The translations under genes and the position numbers were made by a program. Below, piece by piece: positions 1 through 8,950 of a DNA stretch of 64,000 nucleotides (position 1 is the first letter of the stretch; the number at the start of each line of letters is the position of its first letter). Under the pieces are notes generated by a model. It did not search any database. It was not told where the DNA came from and saw only the letters and a program-made list of their open reading frames with translations. This DNA is from Salinithrix halophila. Lineage in GTDB: Bacteria > Bacillota > Bacilli > Thermoactinomycetales > DSM-45169. The stretch spans positions 682,001 to 746,000 of the forward strand of contig NZ_JBHSAP010000009.1 in NCBI RefSeq assembly GCF_042650125.1, in the 5' to 3' direction.

Positions 1-109
1 AAGCAAACAACTTTCCTTCCCGGCCCGGATTGTATTTTAGATATTTTTGCAAATAATTTCTTTGGGATATTCCGCTTTTCACCAGGAAGCCTATAAGATC
101 CGTTGCCAT
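1..109 (-). CDS. Partial gene at left edge, N-terminus only
   Basis: An open frame starts with ATG at 109 behind a GAGGTGAG ribosome site and runs off the left edge, giving 36 residues beginning MATDLIGFLVKSG. It is mostly polar and basic with no signal peptide. I do not recognise the family. Start and ribosome site are convincing; the function is unknown because most of the protein lies outside the window. Confidence 0.6.
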   Translation of the reverse strand, partial: MATDLIGFLVKSGISQRNYLQKYLKYNPGREGKLFA

Positions 110-280
110 AATCTCACCTCGCCATAGAATATGACGAAGCGTTATTAAGGATTGGACCCTTGCCAGCAGGCAAGTTCAATTGGGTAGATTCTCCCCAAAA
201 ACGAAGGGTAGACGCCTGCCGTGCCGGGCCACTTCCGTTGACATAAGGTGTTGGGTAGTTGATCTTAGGAGGGGATATGT

Positions 281-616
281 ATGACATGGTTAGAGTTGTT
301 TGTACTCATTCTGGCATCCTACCGCCTTACCCATTTGTTGGTTTACGATACGATCACCTCAGGGCTTCGTTCCCTTTTTATCGACGTCGAGTATGTGCGG
401 GATTCTTCCGATGAACTGGTTAAAAGTTTTACATTTAAAGGGGAAGGATGGCGGAAAAGAGCAGGGATGATCGTCAGCTGTCATTGGTGTGCAGGAATTT
501 GGAGTTCAGCCGTGATCATCGGCCTTTATTCTTTCTTTCCGGGTACATTTGTGATTTGGTTGATTCTCGCAGTAGCCGGGGCTGCCGCTGTGATGGAAGA
601 TTGGATGTCAGAGTAG
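281..616 (+). CDS. DUF1360 family membrane protein (YngL-like)
   Basis: A 111-aa protein starting at an ATG behind a TAGGAGGGGAT ribosome site. It has a hydrophobic N-terminal segment (about residues 3-20), a central motif with Cys-His-Trp-Cys (SCHWCAGIWSS, near residues 66-76) and a hydrophobic C-terminus. This is the layout of the DUF1360 family, known from Bacillus as small sporulation-associated membrane proteins. The biochemical function is not known. It stands alone, convergent with sat. Confidence 0.75.
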   Translation: MTWLELFVLILASYRLTHLLVYDTITSGLRSLFIDVEYVRDSSDELVKSFTFKGEGWRKRAGMIVSCHWCAGIWSSAVIIGLYSFFPGTFVIWLILAVAGAAAVMEDWMSE

Positions 617-618
617 AC

Positions 619-658
619 ACAAAAAACCGGAAGGCACGATCCGATCCTTCCAGTTGGT
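619..658 (-). terminator. Intrinsic terminator of cysH-sat
   Basis: An imperfect hairpin (AACCGGAAGG paired with CCTTCCAGTT). Read on the minus strand it is followed by a run of T residues just after the sat stop codon. It may also serve the convergent DUF1360 gene. Confidence 0.7.
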
Positions 659-670
659 TTCACCATTCCC

Positions 671-1834
671 TTACTCCTTTTTTTGTTCCCGCATCCCTTC
701 GATCAGCACCCGAACCACTTCCGGGCGAGAAAACTCCGGCGGAGGGGTGATACCCTTTTTTAGCATCCCTCTCACCTTGGTTCCGGATAGGATGACATGC
801 TCTGATTCCGGATGGGGACAGGTCTTGTAGGAGGCCATACCGTTACAGCTCCGGCAGTAGAAGCTATGCTCGAAAAAGAGGGGGACAATCCCCAACTCAT
901 CGGGACGGAAGGAACGGAAAATCCGTTGAGCGTCGTAGGTACCGTAATAGTCCCCCACCCCGGCATGGTCTCTTCCGACGATGAAATGGGTACAGCCGTA
1001 GTTTTTACGCACCAAGGCGTGGAAAATGGCCTCTCGTGGCCCCGCGTACCGCATCGCTGCAGGAAATACTCCCAAAAAAACACGTTCTTTCGGATAATAT
1101 CCCGCTAGAATCGCTTCATAGCTCTTCATCCGGACATCTGCGGGGATATCATCCGCCTTTGTCTCCCCCACTAGAGGATGGAGGAACAGACCGTCTACCA
1201 TTTCCAGGGCGGATTTCTGGATATATTCGTGGGCGCGATGGACAGGATTTCGAGTTTGAAAACCCACCACTTGCTCCCACCCGCGTTCTTCAAAAGCTCG
1301 GCGGGTCGCCTGCGGTTCAAAGAGACGGCAGTTAAATTGCCCATGATCCGGGAGTCGAAGCAGACGGACAGGGCCCCCCACAACCAAAGGGGACTCTCTT
1401 AACAATCGGGAGACTCCCGGGTGTGCAGCATCCCGTGTCCGAAACACCGCCTCCGCTTCCCTCCCGGGGTCGATCCGATAAAGGCTCTCCACCTCGATTA
1501 CACCGTAAATAAACCCATCCGGCCCTTTGAGGGCGGCTTCCGTCCCCTCACGGACGGAAGCCGCCAACTCCTTATCCACCGGCAAGGTGATCGGCAGACT
1601 CCAGACTGTGCCATCGGCCAGCCTCATCTCGTCCCTAACCGCCAAATAATCCTCCTGGTTCATAAAGCCCGTCAACGGTGAAAAAACCCCCGTCCCGATA
1701 CATTCCAGATCCGATAAGTTCCGGAGGGAGAGCATCAACGTCGGCAATGTCTCCGCCCGCTTTAATTCTTCCGCCTGCTCCTTTTCACCATATCTCCGGT
1801 CGACCAAAACCCCGCCGTGGGGTCGGACAGCCAT
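671..1834 (-). CDS. sat: Sulfate adenylyltransferase (ATP sulfurylase)
   Basis: Makes adenosine 5'-phosphosulfate from sulfate and ATP in the cytoplasm, the first step of assimilatory sulfate reduction. The 387-aa length suits the single-domain bacterial enzyme. The catalytic motif QTRNPVHRAHE (about residues 193-203) and the later FIVGRDHAGVG motif are intact. A cluster of Cys near the C-terminus (FYCRSCNG...KTCPH) resembles a metal site. The ATG at 1834 was chosen because GGGAGGG sits at correct spacing; the frame is open further upstream but would overlap cysH. It lies 37 bp downstream of cysH, so one operon is likely. Confidence 0.93.
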   Translation of the reverse strand: MAVRPHGGVLVDRRYGEKEQAEELKRAETLPTLMLSLRNLSDLECIGTGVFSPLTGFMNQEDYLAVRDEMRLADGTVWSLPITLPVDKELAASVREGTEAALKGPDGFIYGVIEVESLYRIDPGREAEAVFRTRDAAHPGVSRLLRESPLVVGGPVRLLRLPDHGQFNCRLFEPQATRRAFEERGWEQVVGFQTRNPVHRAHEYIQKSALEMVDGLFLHPLVGETKADDIPADVRMKSYEAILAGYYPKERVFLGVFPAAMRYAGPREAIFHALVRKNYGCTHFIVGRDHAGVGDYYGTYDAQRIFRSFRPDELGIVPLFFEHSFYCRSCNGMASYKTCPHPESEHVILSGTKVRGMLKKGITPPPEFSRPEVVRVLIEGMREQKKE

Positions 1835-1871
1835 AGGATACCCTCCCACTTTCAGTGATGAAGAGTCGGAA

Positions 1872-2627
1872 TCAATCTTCCTCCTCCTGTTTGGATGGAT
1901 GCAACCCACATTCCGTTTTGCCGAATCCAGACCACCGTCCTGCCCGGATATCTTCCCCAGGACGGACAGGGCGGGTACACGGAATACAGCCGATGCTGGG
2001 GTACATCCGGTCGTGCAAGGGGTTATGAGGAATGTTCCTCTCCTGAATATACCTCCAGACCTCGTCGGAAGTACGATAGGCTAGCGGATTAATCTTAACC
2101 AGCCCGAATTGGTGATCCCACTCCACCACCTCCGCCTTCCCCCGACTGGGAGCCTGTTCACGCCGGATACCTGTAATCCAGGCCGTGCGGCCTTTCAAGA
2201 AACGGCGCAAAGGCTCGACCTTCCGTACCAGACAGCAGGAATGAGGCTCTCGCTTCCATAGTTCATCGCCCCACAGTTGGGCCTGACGTTCCAACGTATA
2301 TGCAGGGGTAACACGGATAAAAGAGACTCCACAGGAACCCGCCAAACGGTCCCGGGTCTCATAGGTCTCCGGAAATAACAGATCCGTATCCAAATAAAAG
2401 ATCGGGACGGTTTGCTCCGGATCGATCCGGGAGAGACGGTAAACCAGGGAGACATCTTCATAACCGAAGCTGCAAGCCAACGCCATCTCCGATCCGAACT
2501 CCCCCACCGCCCACTTCAGGATCGAGTCAGGATCTGCTTCTTTTAGCCGGATTGCCGCTTCGGCTACCTGTTCCCGGCTCCATTCCGCCGCCTTGGCGTC
2601 ATTTCCGGACTTGGTTTCTTCGAACAT
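1872..2627 (-). CDS. cysH: Phosphoadenylyl/adenylyl-sulfate reductase
   Basis: Thioredoxin-dependent reductase that turns APS or PAPS into sulfite. The 251-aa protein carries the PP-loop-type ATP-pyrophosphatase fold. The four iron-sulfur cysteines appear as the pair in SCCLVRKVEPL plus the pair in GCIPCTR. The redox cysteine is in the terminal ECGLH motif, so APS is the likelier substrate (family knowledge). The start at 2627 (MFEETK) follows a G-rich ribosome site; a longer frame to 2654 is less likely. First gene of the cysH-sat pair. Confidence 0.9.
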   Translation of the reverse strand: MFEETKSGNDAKAAEWSREQVAEAAIRLKEADPDSILKWAVGEFGSEMALACSFGYEDVSLVYRLSRIDPEQTVPIFYLDTDLLFPETYETRDRLAGSCGVSFIRVTPAYTLERQAQLWGDELWKREPHSCCLVRKVEPLRRFLKGRTAWITGIRREQAPSRGKAEVVEWDHQFGLVKINPLAYRTSDEVWRYIQERNIPHNPLHDRMYPSIGCIPCTRPVRPGEDIRAGRWSGFGKTECGLHPSKQEEED

Positions 2628-2750
2628 CAACGATCCCCCCTCCCCTCCTTCCATATTCTGAAAACGCCCAACCGGTCACCCCGTTTCACAAAAAAGGACG
2701 CTGTCAAATCAGTTTATGGTGCTTCTGAACATCTGAGTATACAGACAGGC

Positions 2751-2782
2751 AAAACCGCCCCTATACAGGGACGGTTTTTTTT
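2751..2782 (-). terminator. Terminator of azoR
   Basis: The hairpin AAAACCGCCCC...GGGACGGTTTT overlaps the azoR stop codon and ends in T residues on the minus strand. Confidence 0.75.
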
Positions 2783-3449
2783 AGGCTTCAGACTTGAACC
2801 TCAGCAGGTTCTCGCCAAGGGCTGCACCGACTTTCCAAGCGCGTGCCATGGCTTGCTTTAAAATGTCTTCCACCTTGTCGGGATATTGATTCATGCCTTC
2901 AACGTGAATCGTCTCCACATCGCTGATACCGAGAAAATTGAGCAAGGTGGTCAGGTAACGACCACTGAAGTCCATCGCGTCAGCGGGCGCCTGGCTGTAA
3001 ACACCACCGGTCGCATGAATGTGAACAGCTCTTTTTCCCTGAAGCAGTCCTACCGGTCCCGCCTCTGTATATTGGAAGGTCTTTCCGGCGATACAGACGG
3101 TGTCAATGTACGCTTTCAGCACCGGAGGAAGGCTGAAGTTCCACATCGGGGAAACGAAGACATAGCGGTCGGCGGAGATAAATTGATCCGTCAATTCTGC
3201 GATACGGGAAACCTTTGACCGTTCCTCCCCAGTGAGCGAATCAAAGGAGGCACCAGCCGCCAGCTTTCCCCAGGCCGCCATCACATCAGCATCCAGGAAA
3301 GGAATCTCCTCACGGTATAAGTCCAGGTGAGTGATTGGATCCTTCGGATGGTTTTCCCGGTAGGCACGGATCAGTTGGCTCCCTGTTTTCAGACCGTAAG
3401 AGTCCGCTTCCGCTTTCGGATTAGCGGTAATATAGAGCAATTTACCCAT
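2781..3449 (-). CDS. azoR: FMN-dependent NADH-azoreductase
   Basis: A 222-aa flavodoxin-fold quinone/azo reductase in the cytoplasm. It begins with the typical MGKLLYITANPKAEADS beta-strand and phosphate-binding start. The conserved SPMWNFSLPPVLKAYID (about residues 100-116) and the HATGGVYS loop (near 150) match the AzoR family, as does the length. It is a single-gene unit divergent from ytoQ. A role in quinone or electrophile stress is family knowledge. Confidence 0.9.
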   Translation of the reverse strand: MGKLLYITANPKAEADSYGLKTGSQLIRAYRENHPKDPITHLDLYREEIPFLDADVMAAWGKLAAGASFDSLTGEERSKVSRIAELTDQFISADRYVFVSPMWNFSLPPVLKAYIDTVCIAGKTFQYTEAGPVGLLQGKRAVHIHATGGVYSQAPADAMDFSGRYLTTLLNFLGISDVETIHVEGMNQYPDKVEDILKQAMARAWKVGAALGENLLRFKSEA

Positions 3450-3620
3450 GAGATCTCACCCTTTTTTCGTATTTGGATTTAACTATACATTATATTGTCG
3501 CTTACATATTTAAAGTTAATTCAACCACTTACCTTTGTCAAGTGGTTTTTCTCTGGCCCCAGGTATTTGGTACAATGAGAATGATGGATATTTCCCATTC
3601 CACAAAAAAGGAGCCTGGAT

Positions 3621-4061
3621 ATGGAATTGGTTGTCTATCTGGCTGGACAGATTCATGACGATTGGCGCCAACAACTGCGGCAAAAAGCGGAAGAGCGAGG
3701 TCTTCCACTTATCTTTAAAGGCCCCCAAGAAGATCACGACCGCTCAGACTCCATCGGCGAACGAATCAAAGGAGAACAGCCAAATAAGGAATATCGGGAT
3801 CACACAGCATCCGAGGTGAACAACCTTCGCACCCGAATTTGGATGGAAAAAGCCGATGTCGTCCTCGCCTTGTTTGGGGATCAATACCGTCAGTGGAATA
3901 CCGCCCTGGACGCCGGTGCTGCCATTCAGGCAGGAAAACCCCTGATCTTGGTTCGTCCCGCGGAACTGATCCACCCCCTGAAAGAACTTGCCCAGCGGGC
4001 TCAGGTGGTGGTAGAATCTCCTGAACAGGCCCTAGATGCCCTTGCTTATGTTTTGGAGTAA
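3621..4061 (+). CDS. ytoQ: YtoQ family protein (nucleoside deoxyribosyltransferase-like)
   Basis: The 146-aa protein opens with MELVVYLAGQIHDDWR and contains KGPQEDHDRSD (about residues 33-43) and ADVVLALFGD, matching the YtoQ family, which has a nucleoside 2-deoxyribosyltransferase-like fold. The true reaction is not known. The start has a GGAGCC-type ribosome site. It is monocistronic with its own terminator and is convergent with gerQ. Confidence 0.85.
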   Translation: MELVVYLAGQIHDDWRQQLRQKAEERGLPLIFKGPQEDHDRSDSIGERIKGEQPNKEYRDHTASEVNNLRTRIWMEKADVVLALFGDQYRQWNTALDAGAAIQAGKPLILVRPAELIHPLKELAQRAQVVVESPEQALDALAYVLE

Positions 4062-4075
4062 TTCCCTATATACAA

Positions 4076-4117
4076 AAAGGCCGCCGGATCCTCTACGAGT
4101 CCGGCGGCCTGTCCTTT
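4076..4117 (+). terminator. Terminator of ytoQ
   Basis: A strong GC hairpin AGGCCGCCGGA...TCCGGCGGCCT followed by a T-containing stretch, directly after ytoQ. Confidence 0.8.
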
Positions 4118-4124
4118 TCCCATC

Positions 4125-4155
4125 AAAAAAACGCGGCATCTCCTAGAGCCGCGCT
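4125..4155 (-). terminator. Terminator of cwlJ-gerQ
   Basis: The hairpin GCGCGGC...GCCGCG, with a seven-T run on the minus strand, directly follows the gerQ stop codon. Confidence 0.8.
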
Positions 4156-4156
4156 C

Positions 4157-4459
4157 TCACTCCTCGTGACCTAAGGTGGCGGGTTGATTATCGAAAACGA
4201 TATAATCAACGTCGAGATTATAGAGAACGGTATCCTTCCCAGTCTGTTGATCCCGCACCAGCATAAAATCTCTTCCCACCTGCCGTAGAACACCGGTAAA
4301 TACCTTGGCATTCCACTGAGGGTTATTTTCGAAAGTCATGTAGACCGTGATCAACTTGCCGATGTTTCTCGACATCAGATCCTCACTGTAATACCTCGTT
4401 CGCTGCTGCTGGGACGTAAACCCGCCGTAGGCGGCCATTCCCGGCTGGTTCCAGTACAA
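4157..4459 (-). CDS. gerQ: Spore coat protein GerQ
   Basis: Coat/inner-coat protein needed to hold the cortex hydrolase CwlJ in the spore (established in Bacillus). The 100-aa product has a Tyr/Gln-rich N-terminus (MYWNQPGMAAYGG...QQQRTRYYSED) and the conserved core NIGKLITVYMTFENNPQW, followed by a VRDQQTGKDTVLYNLDVD-type strand region. It sits 12 bp downstream of cwlJ, the same pairing as in Bacillus, so sporulation-specific co-expression is expected. Confidence 0.9.
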   Translation of the reverse strand: MYWNQPGMAAYGGFTSQQQRTRYYSEDLMSRNIGKLITVYMTFENNPQWNAKVFTGVLRQVGRDFMLVRDQQTGKDTVLYNLDVDYIVFDNQPATLGHEE

Positions 4460-4471
4460 TTCAACCCCTCC

Positions 4472-4894
4472 TTAATAGACTCTGGGACATTCTCCTGGCG
4501 ATGGGTGATAAAAGCAGTGGCTTTTGTAACGTCCACTGTGCGTCTGGTTAAACCAGGTAGCCGGGCAATTCCCTGGCGGCCTGAAGAACCAGAGAGAATA
4601 CCGACCTGGGTCAAAACGGGCTCCATCAACCACTCGCTGAGCTAGGCGAATCTCCCGACTCCGTGCCTGTTTGTAGAAATAGGGGCGCTGCACCGCCTCA
4701 AACCCGCCCGGGGATTGGAAAATCATGTCCCGCAGTGAACGTAGGGCATCAAAATCGAGGCAATCAGAACGAACTCGGTTCACCCCCACATTTCCCACGA
4801 GCAACATCCCCAGTTCGCCGTCCCCTTCCGCCTCCGCCCTCATCAACCTCGCCAGGAGCTTAATATCTTTGCTGTTCGTCTTAATGACGGCCAT
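4472..4894 (-). CDS. cwlJ: Spore cortex cell-wall hydrolase CwlJ
   Basis: Hydrolase_2-family enzyme that degrades spore cortex during germination. The 140-aa protein has no signal peptide, as is usual for CwlJ. It contains LLARLMRAEAEGDG with the catalytic Glu (near residue 22), VGNVGVNRV, and the C-terminal YSLWFFRPPGNCPATW block. The start at 4894 follows GAGGTGG; the longer frame to 4924 lacks a good ribosome site. It is paired with gerQ. Confidence 0.9.
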   Translation of the reverse strand: MAVIKTNSKDIKLLARLMRAEAEGDGELGMLLVGNVGVNRVRSDCLDFDALRSLRDMIFQSPGGFEAVQRPYFYKQARSREIRLAQRVVDGARFDPGRYSLWFFRPPGNCPATWFNQTHSGRYKSHCFYHPSPGECPRVY

Positions 4895-4944
4895 CGAACC
4901 ACCTCGCAGGATAAACTTATTCACCTACCAGGTAAAAAAGAAGC

Positions 4945-4971
4945 AATAAAAAAACCGGCAGGTCGCCGGTA
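4945..4971 (-). terminator. Terminator after the amidohydrolase
   Basis: The perfect stem ACCGGC/GCCGGT, followed by seven T on the minus strand, just downstream of the amidohydrolase stop. Confidence 0.8.
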
Positions 4972-4982
4972 AAGAGCATCTG

Positions 4983-6581
4983 TCAGACCCGGTACGCGAC
5001 CCGTCCGTTGACAATAGTCATGACCGCGCGGGCTTCCAAGAGGGTATCCGGTTCCCCGCTGAGAAGATCCCGATCAAAAACGGAAAGGTCTGCCCATTTA
5101 CCCGGACCAACCGTACCCCGTTCCCTCTCTTCCCCAACACTGCGGGCACCTCCTACGGTAAAGAGACGGAGTGCTTCCAGGAGGGTGATCTTTTGCTCCG
5201 GGAGCCAGCCGGGATGCTCCGGATCCGATGGATCCCGGCGGGTGACGGCGGCGTGGATTCCCAGCAAGGGATCGATCGGCTCAATCGGGGCATCGCTTCC
5301 GCCTCCGCAAGGAATCCCCGCTTCCAACAGAGTACGCCAAGCGTAAGCGAAGGAAAGCCGCTCATTCCCCACCCGTTCGGTGATCCAAGGAAAATCGCTG
5401 ACCACGAATCGGGGCTGGATATCGAGGACCATTGGTAACCGTTGCAGGCGCTCCATCAAGCCCCGGTTAAGAATCTGAGCGTGGATCAGCCGATCAGGCA
5501 TAAACCGGCCTGAAAGAGGGATGGCCTCCAGCGCCCGAACCACCTGTTCCGCTGCCCCGTCCCCAATGGCATGAACCGCGACAGGCATCCCGTGTTCTCG
5601 GGCTTCTCGCACCAGCCCATTCATTTCCTCCCCCGTGTGGATAGCCATCCCGCAAGTGGAAGGGTCATCGGTATACGGCTCAGCCAACCACGCGGTCCGA
5701 CCACCGATGGAACCGTCGGCAAAGATCTTCGCGGCACCGATTCGAAACCATTCATCCCCATCCCCGGCGGTTAGGCCGGCATCCCTCAATTCTTCCAAGA
5801 AGGGATGGTAAATTAAATGGTGGGTGCGAAGAAGGGTCCCCTCCTGAGTCAACTCCCGATATATTCGGGTTAAGTCCCTTACACTTCCTGCATCCCTCAG
5901 GTCTTCAGTGTGCACGGCGGTCAGCCCTCTGGCCAGAGCCCCCGATGCAGCTGTGCGGGCCAGCTCCTTTTTCTCCGCAAACGTGAGGGGCGGAAGAGCT
6001 TCCCGGAAAGGCAAGGAAGCATTCTCATAGACAAGACCGTTCAGCTGACCCCGAGCATCCCGGCCGAAAGCTCCTTCAGCGGGATCTGGTGCATCCAGTG
6101 TAAGGCCCGCCGCCTCGATCGCCCGGGAATTGACCGCCTGGACATGGTAACAAACCCGGGTCAGCATCACCGGGTGACCGGGGGCGACCCGATCCAGTTC
6201 CTCCCGCGTCAGAGGCGTCCCTTCCATCATCCTGTTTTCGTCCCAGTTTAACCCCAGCACCCATTGGCCCGACGGTGTTCTCTCCACCCGTTCCCGTAAA
6301 GCCTGAAGCACCCCTTCCTTGGAAGTAAGACCCGTAAAGTCCAACAGAGACAGTTTCATGCCATAAGCCATCAAGTGGAGGTGATTATCCGTCAGCCCCG
6401 GGCAAGCAAATCCTCCTTCCAGATCGATGATTTCCACTGCTGGACGACCAAACTGAAGGAGGATCTCTTTGGTCGACCCTAGACCCCGAATCCGTCCCCC
6501 CTCGGTGTAAACGGCTTCCACGAAAGGTCTCTCCTTCTCCAGCGTAACAATACGGCCATTGGCAAAAATCCGTTTCTCCAT
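4983..6581 (-). CDS. Amidohydrolase, YtcJ-like
   Basis: A 532-aa cytoplasmic metal-dependent hydrolase of the amidohydrolase superfamily. Visible landmarks are TDNHLHLMAYG (metal-binding His-x-His, about residues 62-72), the NWDENRM motif, VHAIGDGA (His ligand), and GGGSDAPIEPIDP with the catalytic Asp near residue 430. The long insert before the second His and the C-terminal beta sandwich match YtcJ-type enzymes, whose substrates are mostly unknown. Single gene with its own terminator. Confidence 0.85.
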   Translation of the reverse strand: MEKRIFANGRIVTLEKERPFVEAVYTEGGRIRGLGSTKEILLQFGRPAVEIIDLEGGFACPGLTDNHLHLMAYGMKLSLLDFTGLTSKEGVLQALRERVERTPSGQWVLGLNWDENRMMEGTPLTREELDRVAPGHPVMLTRVCYHVQAVNSRAIEAAGLTLDAPDPAEGAFGRDARGQLNGLVYENASLPFREALPPLTFAEKKELARTAASGALARGLTAVHTEDLRDAGSVRDLTRIYRELTQEGTLLRTHHLIYHPFLEELRDAGLTAGDGDEWFRIGAAKIFADGSIGGRTAWLAEPYTDDPSTCGMAIHTGEEMNGLVREAREHGMPVAVHAIGDGAAEQVVRALEAIPLSGRFMPDRLIHAQILNRGLMERLQRLPMVLDIQPRFVVSDFPWITERVGNERLSFAYAWRTLLEAGIPCGGGSDAPIEPIDPLLGIHAAVTRRDPSDPEHPGWLPEQKITLLEALRLFTVGGARSVGEERERGTVGPGKWADLSVFDRDLLSGEPDTLLEARAVMTIVNGRVAYRV

Positions 6582-6804
6582 GGCTGAACCCTTTCTGCTC
6601 TCAAAATTGTGGTGATTGGATTGGATACCAGCTTTCCCCCATCGTATTCTTCCTCTCCGCCGGAAACAACCCTCTCTTCCGAAGCCCCACCGCTACTGGA
6701 TCATCCAGTAGGTGGTAAAATCATTATTCGATGTTTTAGCCTAGCGATGTTGGTGGTACATAAAGAGTAGGTTTTATTAAATCGATGTTTAGGAGGGCTT
6801 TCCC

Positions 6805-6972
6805 ATTTTCCAACAAACAGATGTAATGAATCAACTAGTGATCCCGATGGCGGCCGATTTTCTCCTATTTGTCTTAAAAGCCGGGGTGATCACCCTCTTG
6901 GCCACCTGGTTTTTCAAAAAAACCATCGTTCCGTTACTGAATAAAAGAGAAACGCAAACCACACCCGAATAA
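6805..6972 (+). CDS. Small single-TM protein, possible ATT start
   Basis: A small frame encodes MNQLVIPMAADFLLFVLKAG (from ATG 6826) followed by a hydrophobic and then basic tail, 48 aa in total with one transmembrane segment. AGGAGGG at 6791-6797 lies 7 bp before an in-frame ATT at 6805 but about 28 bp before the ATG, so initiation may occur at ATT and add seven residues (IFQQTDV). The frame ends just before a terminator hairpin. No family recognised. It is real only if this size and the rare start are accepted. Confidence 0.45.
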   Translation: MFQQTDVMNQLVIPMAADFLLFVLKAGVITLLATWFFKKTIVPLLNKRETQTTPE

Positions 6973-6977
6973 GCGAT

Positions 6978-7000
6978 AAACCCCCTCATCGGAGGGGGTT
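6978..7000. terminator. Bidirectional terminator
   Basis: The stem AACCCCCTC/GAGGGGGTT is followed by T-rich sequence on the plus strand and lies directly after rlmD on the minus strand. Confidence 0.7.
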
Positions 7001-7008
7001 TTCCCTTT

Positions 7009-8382
7009 TTACTGGTTCTTCCGTTCCAGTAAGGTAACACTTTCTACCTGAGAGGTTTGGGGAAACATGTCCACCGGCTGAACGGAACGGATGGCATATC
7101 CGCCTCTTGCCAGTCGGTTACAGTCTTTTGCCAGCGTAGAAGGATTGCAGGAAACATAGACGAACCGGGGCACTTCCGCTCGGAGCAGAGCGTCCATAAA
7201 ATCCTCTCCAAGCCCGGTACGTGGCGGGTCTGCTACGACCACATCCGGTCGAAAGCCTTGATCCGCCCAACGGGGCAGAAGTTCTTCCGCGGCTCCCAGA
7301 ACATATTCCGCATGGTCGATCCTGTTCATAGCGGCATTCTCCCGTGCATCAGTGATCGCTTCCGGCACGATATCCATCCCGATGACGCGTGCCGCATGGC
7401 CTGCCAGCCATAGACCGATCGTTCCCGCACCGCAATAGGCATCGACTACCGTCTCCCTACCGCTCAGTCCTGCGACGTTCAACACCGTATCATAGAGGCG
7501 TACGGTCTGGGACGGATTCAATTGGAAGAAGGCGGGAGCCGACAAACGGAAGGTAAGCTTTCCTAGCCCTTCGGTAATCTTTTCTTCTCCCCATAAAACA
7601 CGGCTTTTTTCCCCAAAGACCAGCGAGGTACGATGAGGGTTGTGGTTAACGATGAAACTGGACACCCCTGGCAACCGTCGGTGCAGTTCTTTGACCAGTG
7701 CATCTTCTTTAGGCAACGGATCCTCCCGGCTAATCAAGACCAGTTGCGCCTCCTTCGTAGCTATACCGACCCTTACTACTAGATGGCGGACGGCCCCCCT
7801 GTGCTTTTTCTCGTTGTATAAGGGAATAGACAGATCTTGCAGCACTTGCCGAACGATATCCAGTATCCGGTCCGTTTCCGGATGTTGAACCAAACACCCC
7901 TTCATATCCACGAGATGATGGGATCCGGGGGTATACATCCCCATCACCACTCCACCCGCCTGACGACGTACGGGCAATTGAGCCTTGTTGCGGTAAGTCC
8001 AAGGTTCTTCCATGCCGATGGTCTCCCGGATCGTCGGCATTTCCTGCTTTGCATATCGGGAGAAGGCCTCCTCCACCAGTTCTCGTTTCAACCTCAGTTG
8101 CATGGGATAGTCGATATGCTGAAGCTGGCACCCGCCACATTGTTGGTAGATGGGGCAGGGGGGCTTTACCCGATGAGAGGAAGGCTTCTTGAGTCGAAGG
8201 ATCTCCCCCCGAGCATATTTCTTTTGAACCTCGGTAATACGGGTGGTTACATACTCTCCTGGGATCGCTCCATCGACGAATACAACCTGCTTCCGGTAAA
8301 ATCCCACTCCCTCCCCGTTGATTCCGAGGCGGCGGATCGGCAAGCCGATCACTTCTCCCTTTTTTAGTTGCATTGGGCTCAT
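7009..8382 (-). CDS. rlmD: 23S rRNA (uracil-5-)-methyltransferase RlmD/RumA type
   Basis: S-adenosylmethionine-dependent m5U methyltransferase acting on 23S rRNA. The 457-aa protein has an N-terminal TRAM domain (residues about 5-65), an iron-sulfur motif CPIYQQCGGCQLQH (about 75-88), a SAM-binding VDAYCGAGTIGLWLA (near 316) and the catalytic YVSCNPSTLAKD (near 413). Whether it makes one or both m5U positions, as Bacillus RlmCD does, cannot be read from the sequence. Monocistronic. Confidence 0.9.
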   Translation of the reverse strand: MSPMQLKKGEVIGLPIRRLGINGEGVGFYRKQVVFVDGAIPGEYVTTRITEVQKKYARGEILRLKKPSSHRVKPPCPIYQQCGGCQLQHIDYPMQLRLKRELVEEAFSRYAKQEMPTIRETIGMEEPWTYRNKAQLPVRRQAGGVVMGMYTPGSHHLVDMKGCLVQHPETDRILDIVRQVLQDLSIPLYNEKKHRGAVRHLVVRVGIATKEAQLVLISREDPLPKEDALVKELHRRLPGVSSFIVNHNPHRTSLVFGEKSRVLWGEEKITEGLGKLTFRLSAPAFFQLNPSQTVRLYDTVLNVAGLSGRETVVDAYCGAGTIGLWLAGHAARVIGMDIVPEAITDARENAAMNRIDHAEYVLGAAEELLPRWADQGFRPDVVVADPPRTGLGEDFMDALLRAEVPRFVYVSCNPSTLAKDCNRLARGGYAIRSVQPVDMFPQTSQVESVTLLERKNQ

Positions 8383-8515
8383 GAGTCATCCTCTTCTTAT
8401 CGTTAAAAGTCGCTTGTCCTATTGTACCTGAAGAGAAGAGGATTCCCAAATGCGCTTTTAGAGCAGGAGTTTTAGCGAAAAAAAACGAAAGGGAGTGGGA
8501 TGAGAGAGGAGGACG

Positions 8516-8896
8516 ATGATGGCTGGTGAAACTCGACAACACGAATCCATGATCGCCACGGAAGTCCTGGAGACGATCGCCGCCGTGGCAGCCATGGAAA
8601 CGAAAGGTGTAACCGGAATGAGTGGCGGGCTAGTCGACGGCGTAACCCGGCGGTTCAGTCGGGGGGATCACCCCATGGGAGTCGAAGTACGCAGCGACGA
8701 AGGGAAAGTGACCCTTCACTTGCGGGTGACCGTAGCCTATGGGGAAAATATTCCCGAAGTAGGGAACCGCGCCATATATAGAGTGTCAGAGGCAATCCGC
8801 GACATGACCGGCATCCGGCCGGATGATATCCGCCTTCGTGTTGAAGGAGTGACTCTTCCAGAGGAACAGGAAGAGTCGACGGAGAATGAGGAATAA
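8516..8896 (+). CDS. Asp23/Gls24 family protein
   Basis: A 126-aa cytoplasmic protein with the family start IATEVLETIAAVAAMETKGV (residues about 13-32) and the alternating strand region VTLHLRVTVAYGENIPEV. Asp23/Gls24 proteins are envelope-stress or membrane-associated scaffolds in Gram-positives. The ATG at 8516 has GAGAGGAGG upstream. Divergent from rlmD, and followed by its own terminator. Confidence 0.88.
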   Translation: MMAGETRQHESMIATEVLETIAAVAAMETKGVTGMSGGLVDGVTRRFSRGDHPMGVEVRSDEGKVTLHLRVTVAYGENIPEVGNRAIYRVSEAIRDMTGIRPDDIRLRVEGVTLPEEQEESTENEE

Positions 8897-8950
8897 CATC
8901 CGACGGAGACGGGTATAAAACCTATACCGTTGCGCTAGTCCCCCCATATA

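Noticed and set aside
1872..1909. Longer N-terminus for sat overlapping cysH
   Set aside because: The extra residues (GCIHPNRRRKIDSDSSS) are the out-of-frame reading of the cysH 3' end; a good ribosome site exists at the ATG 1834.
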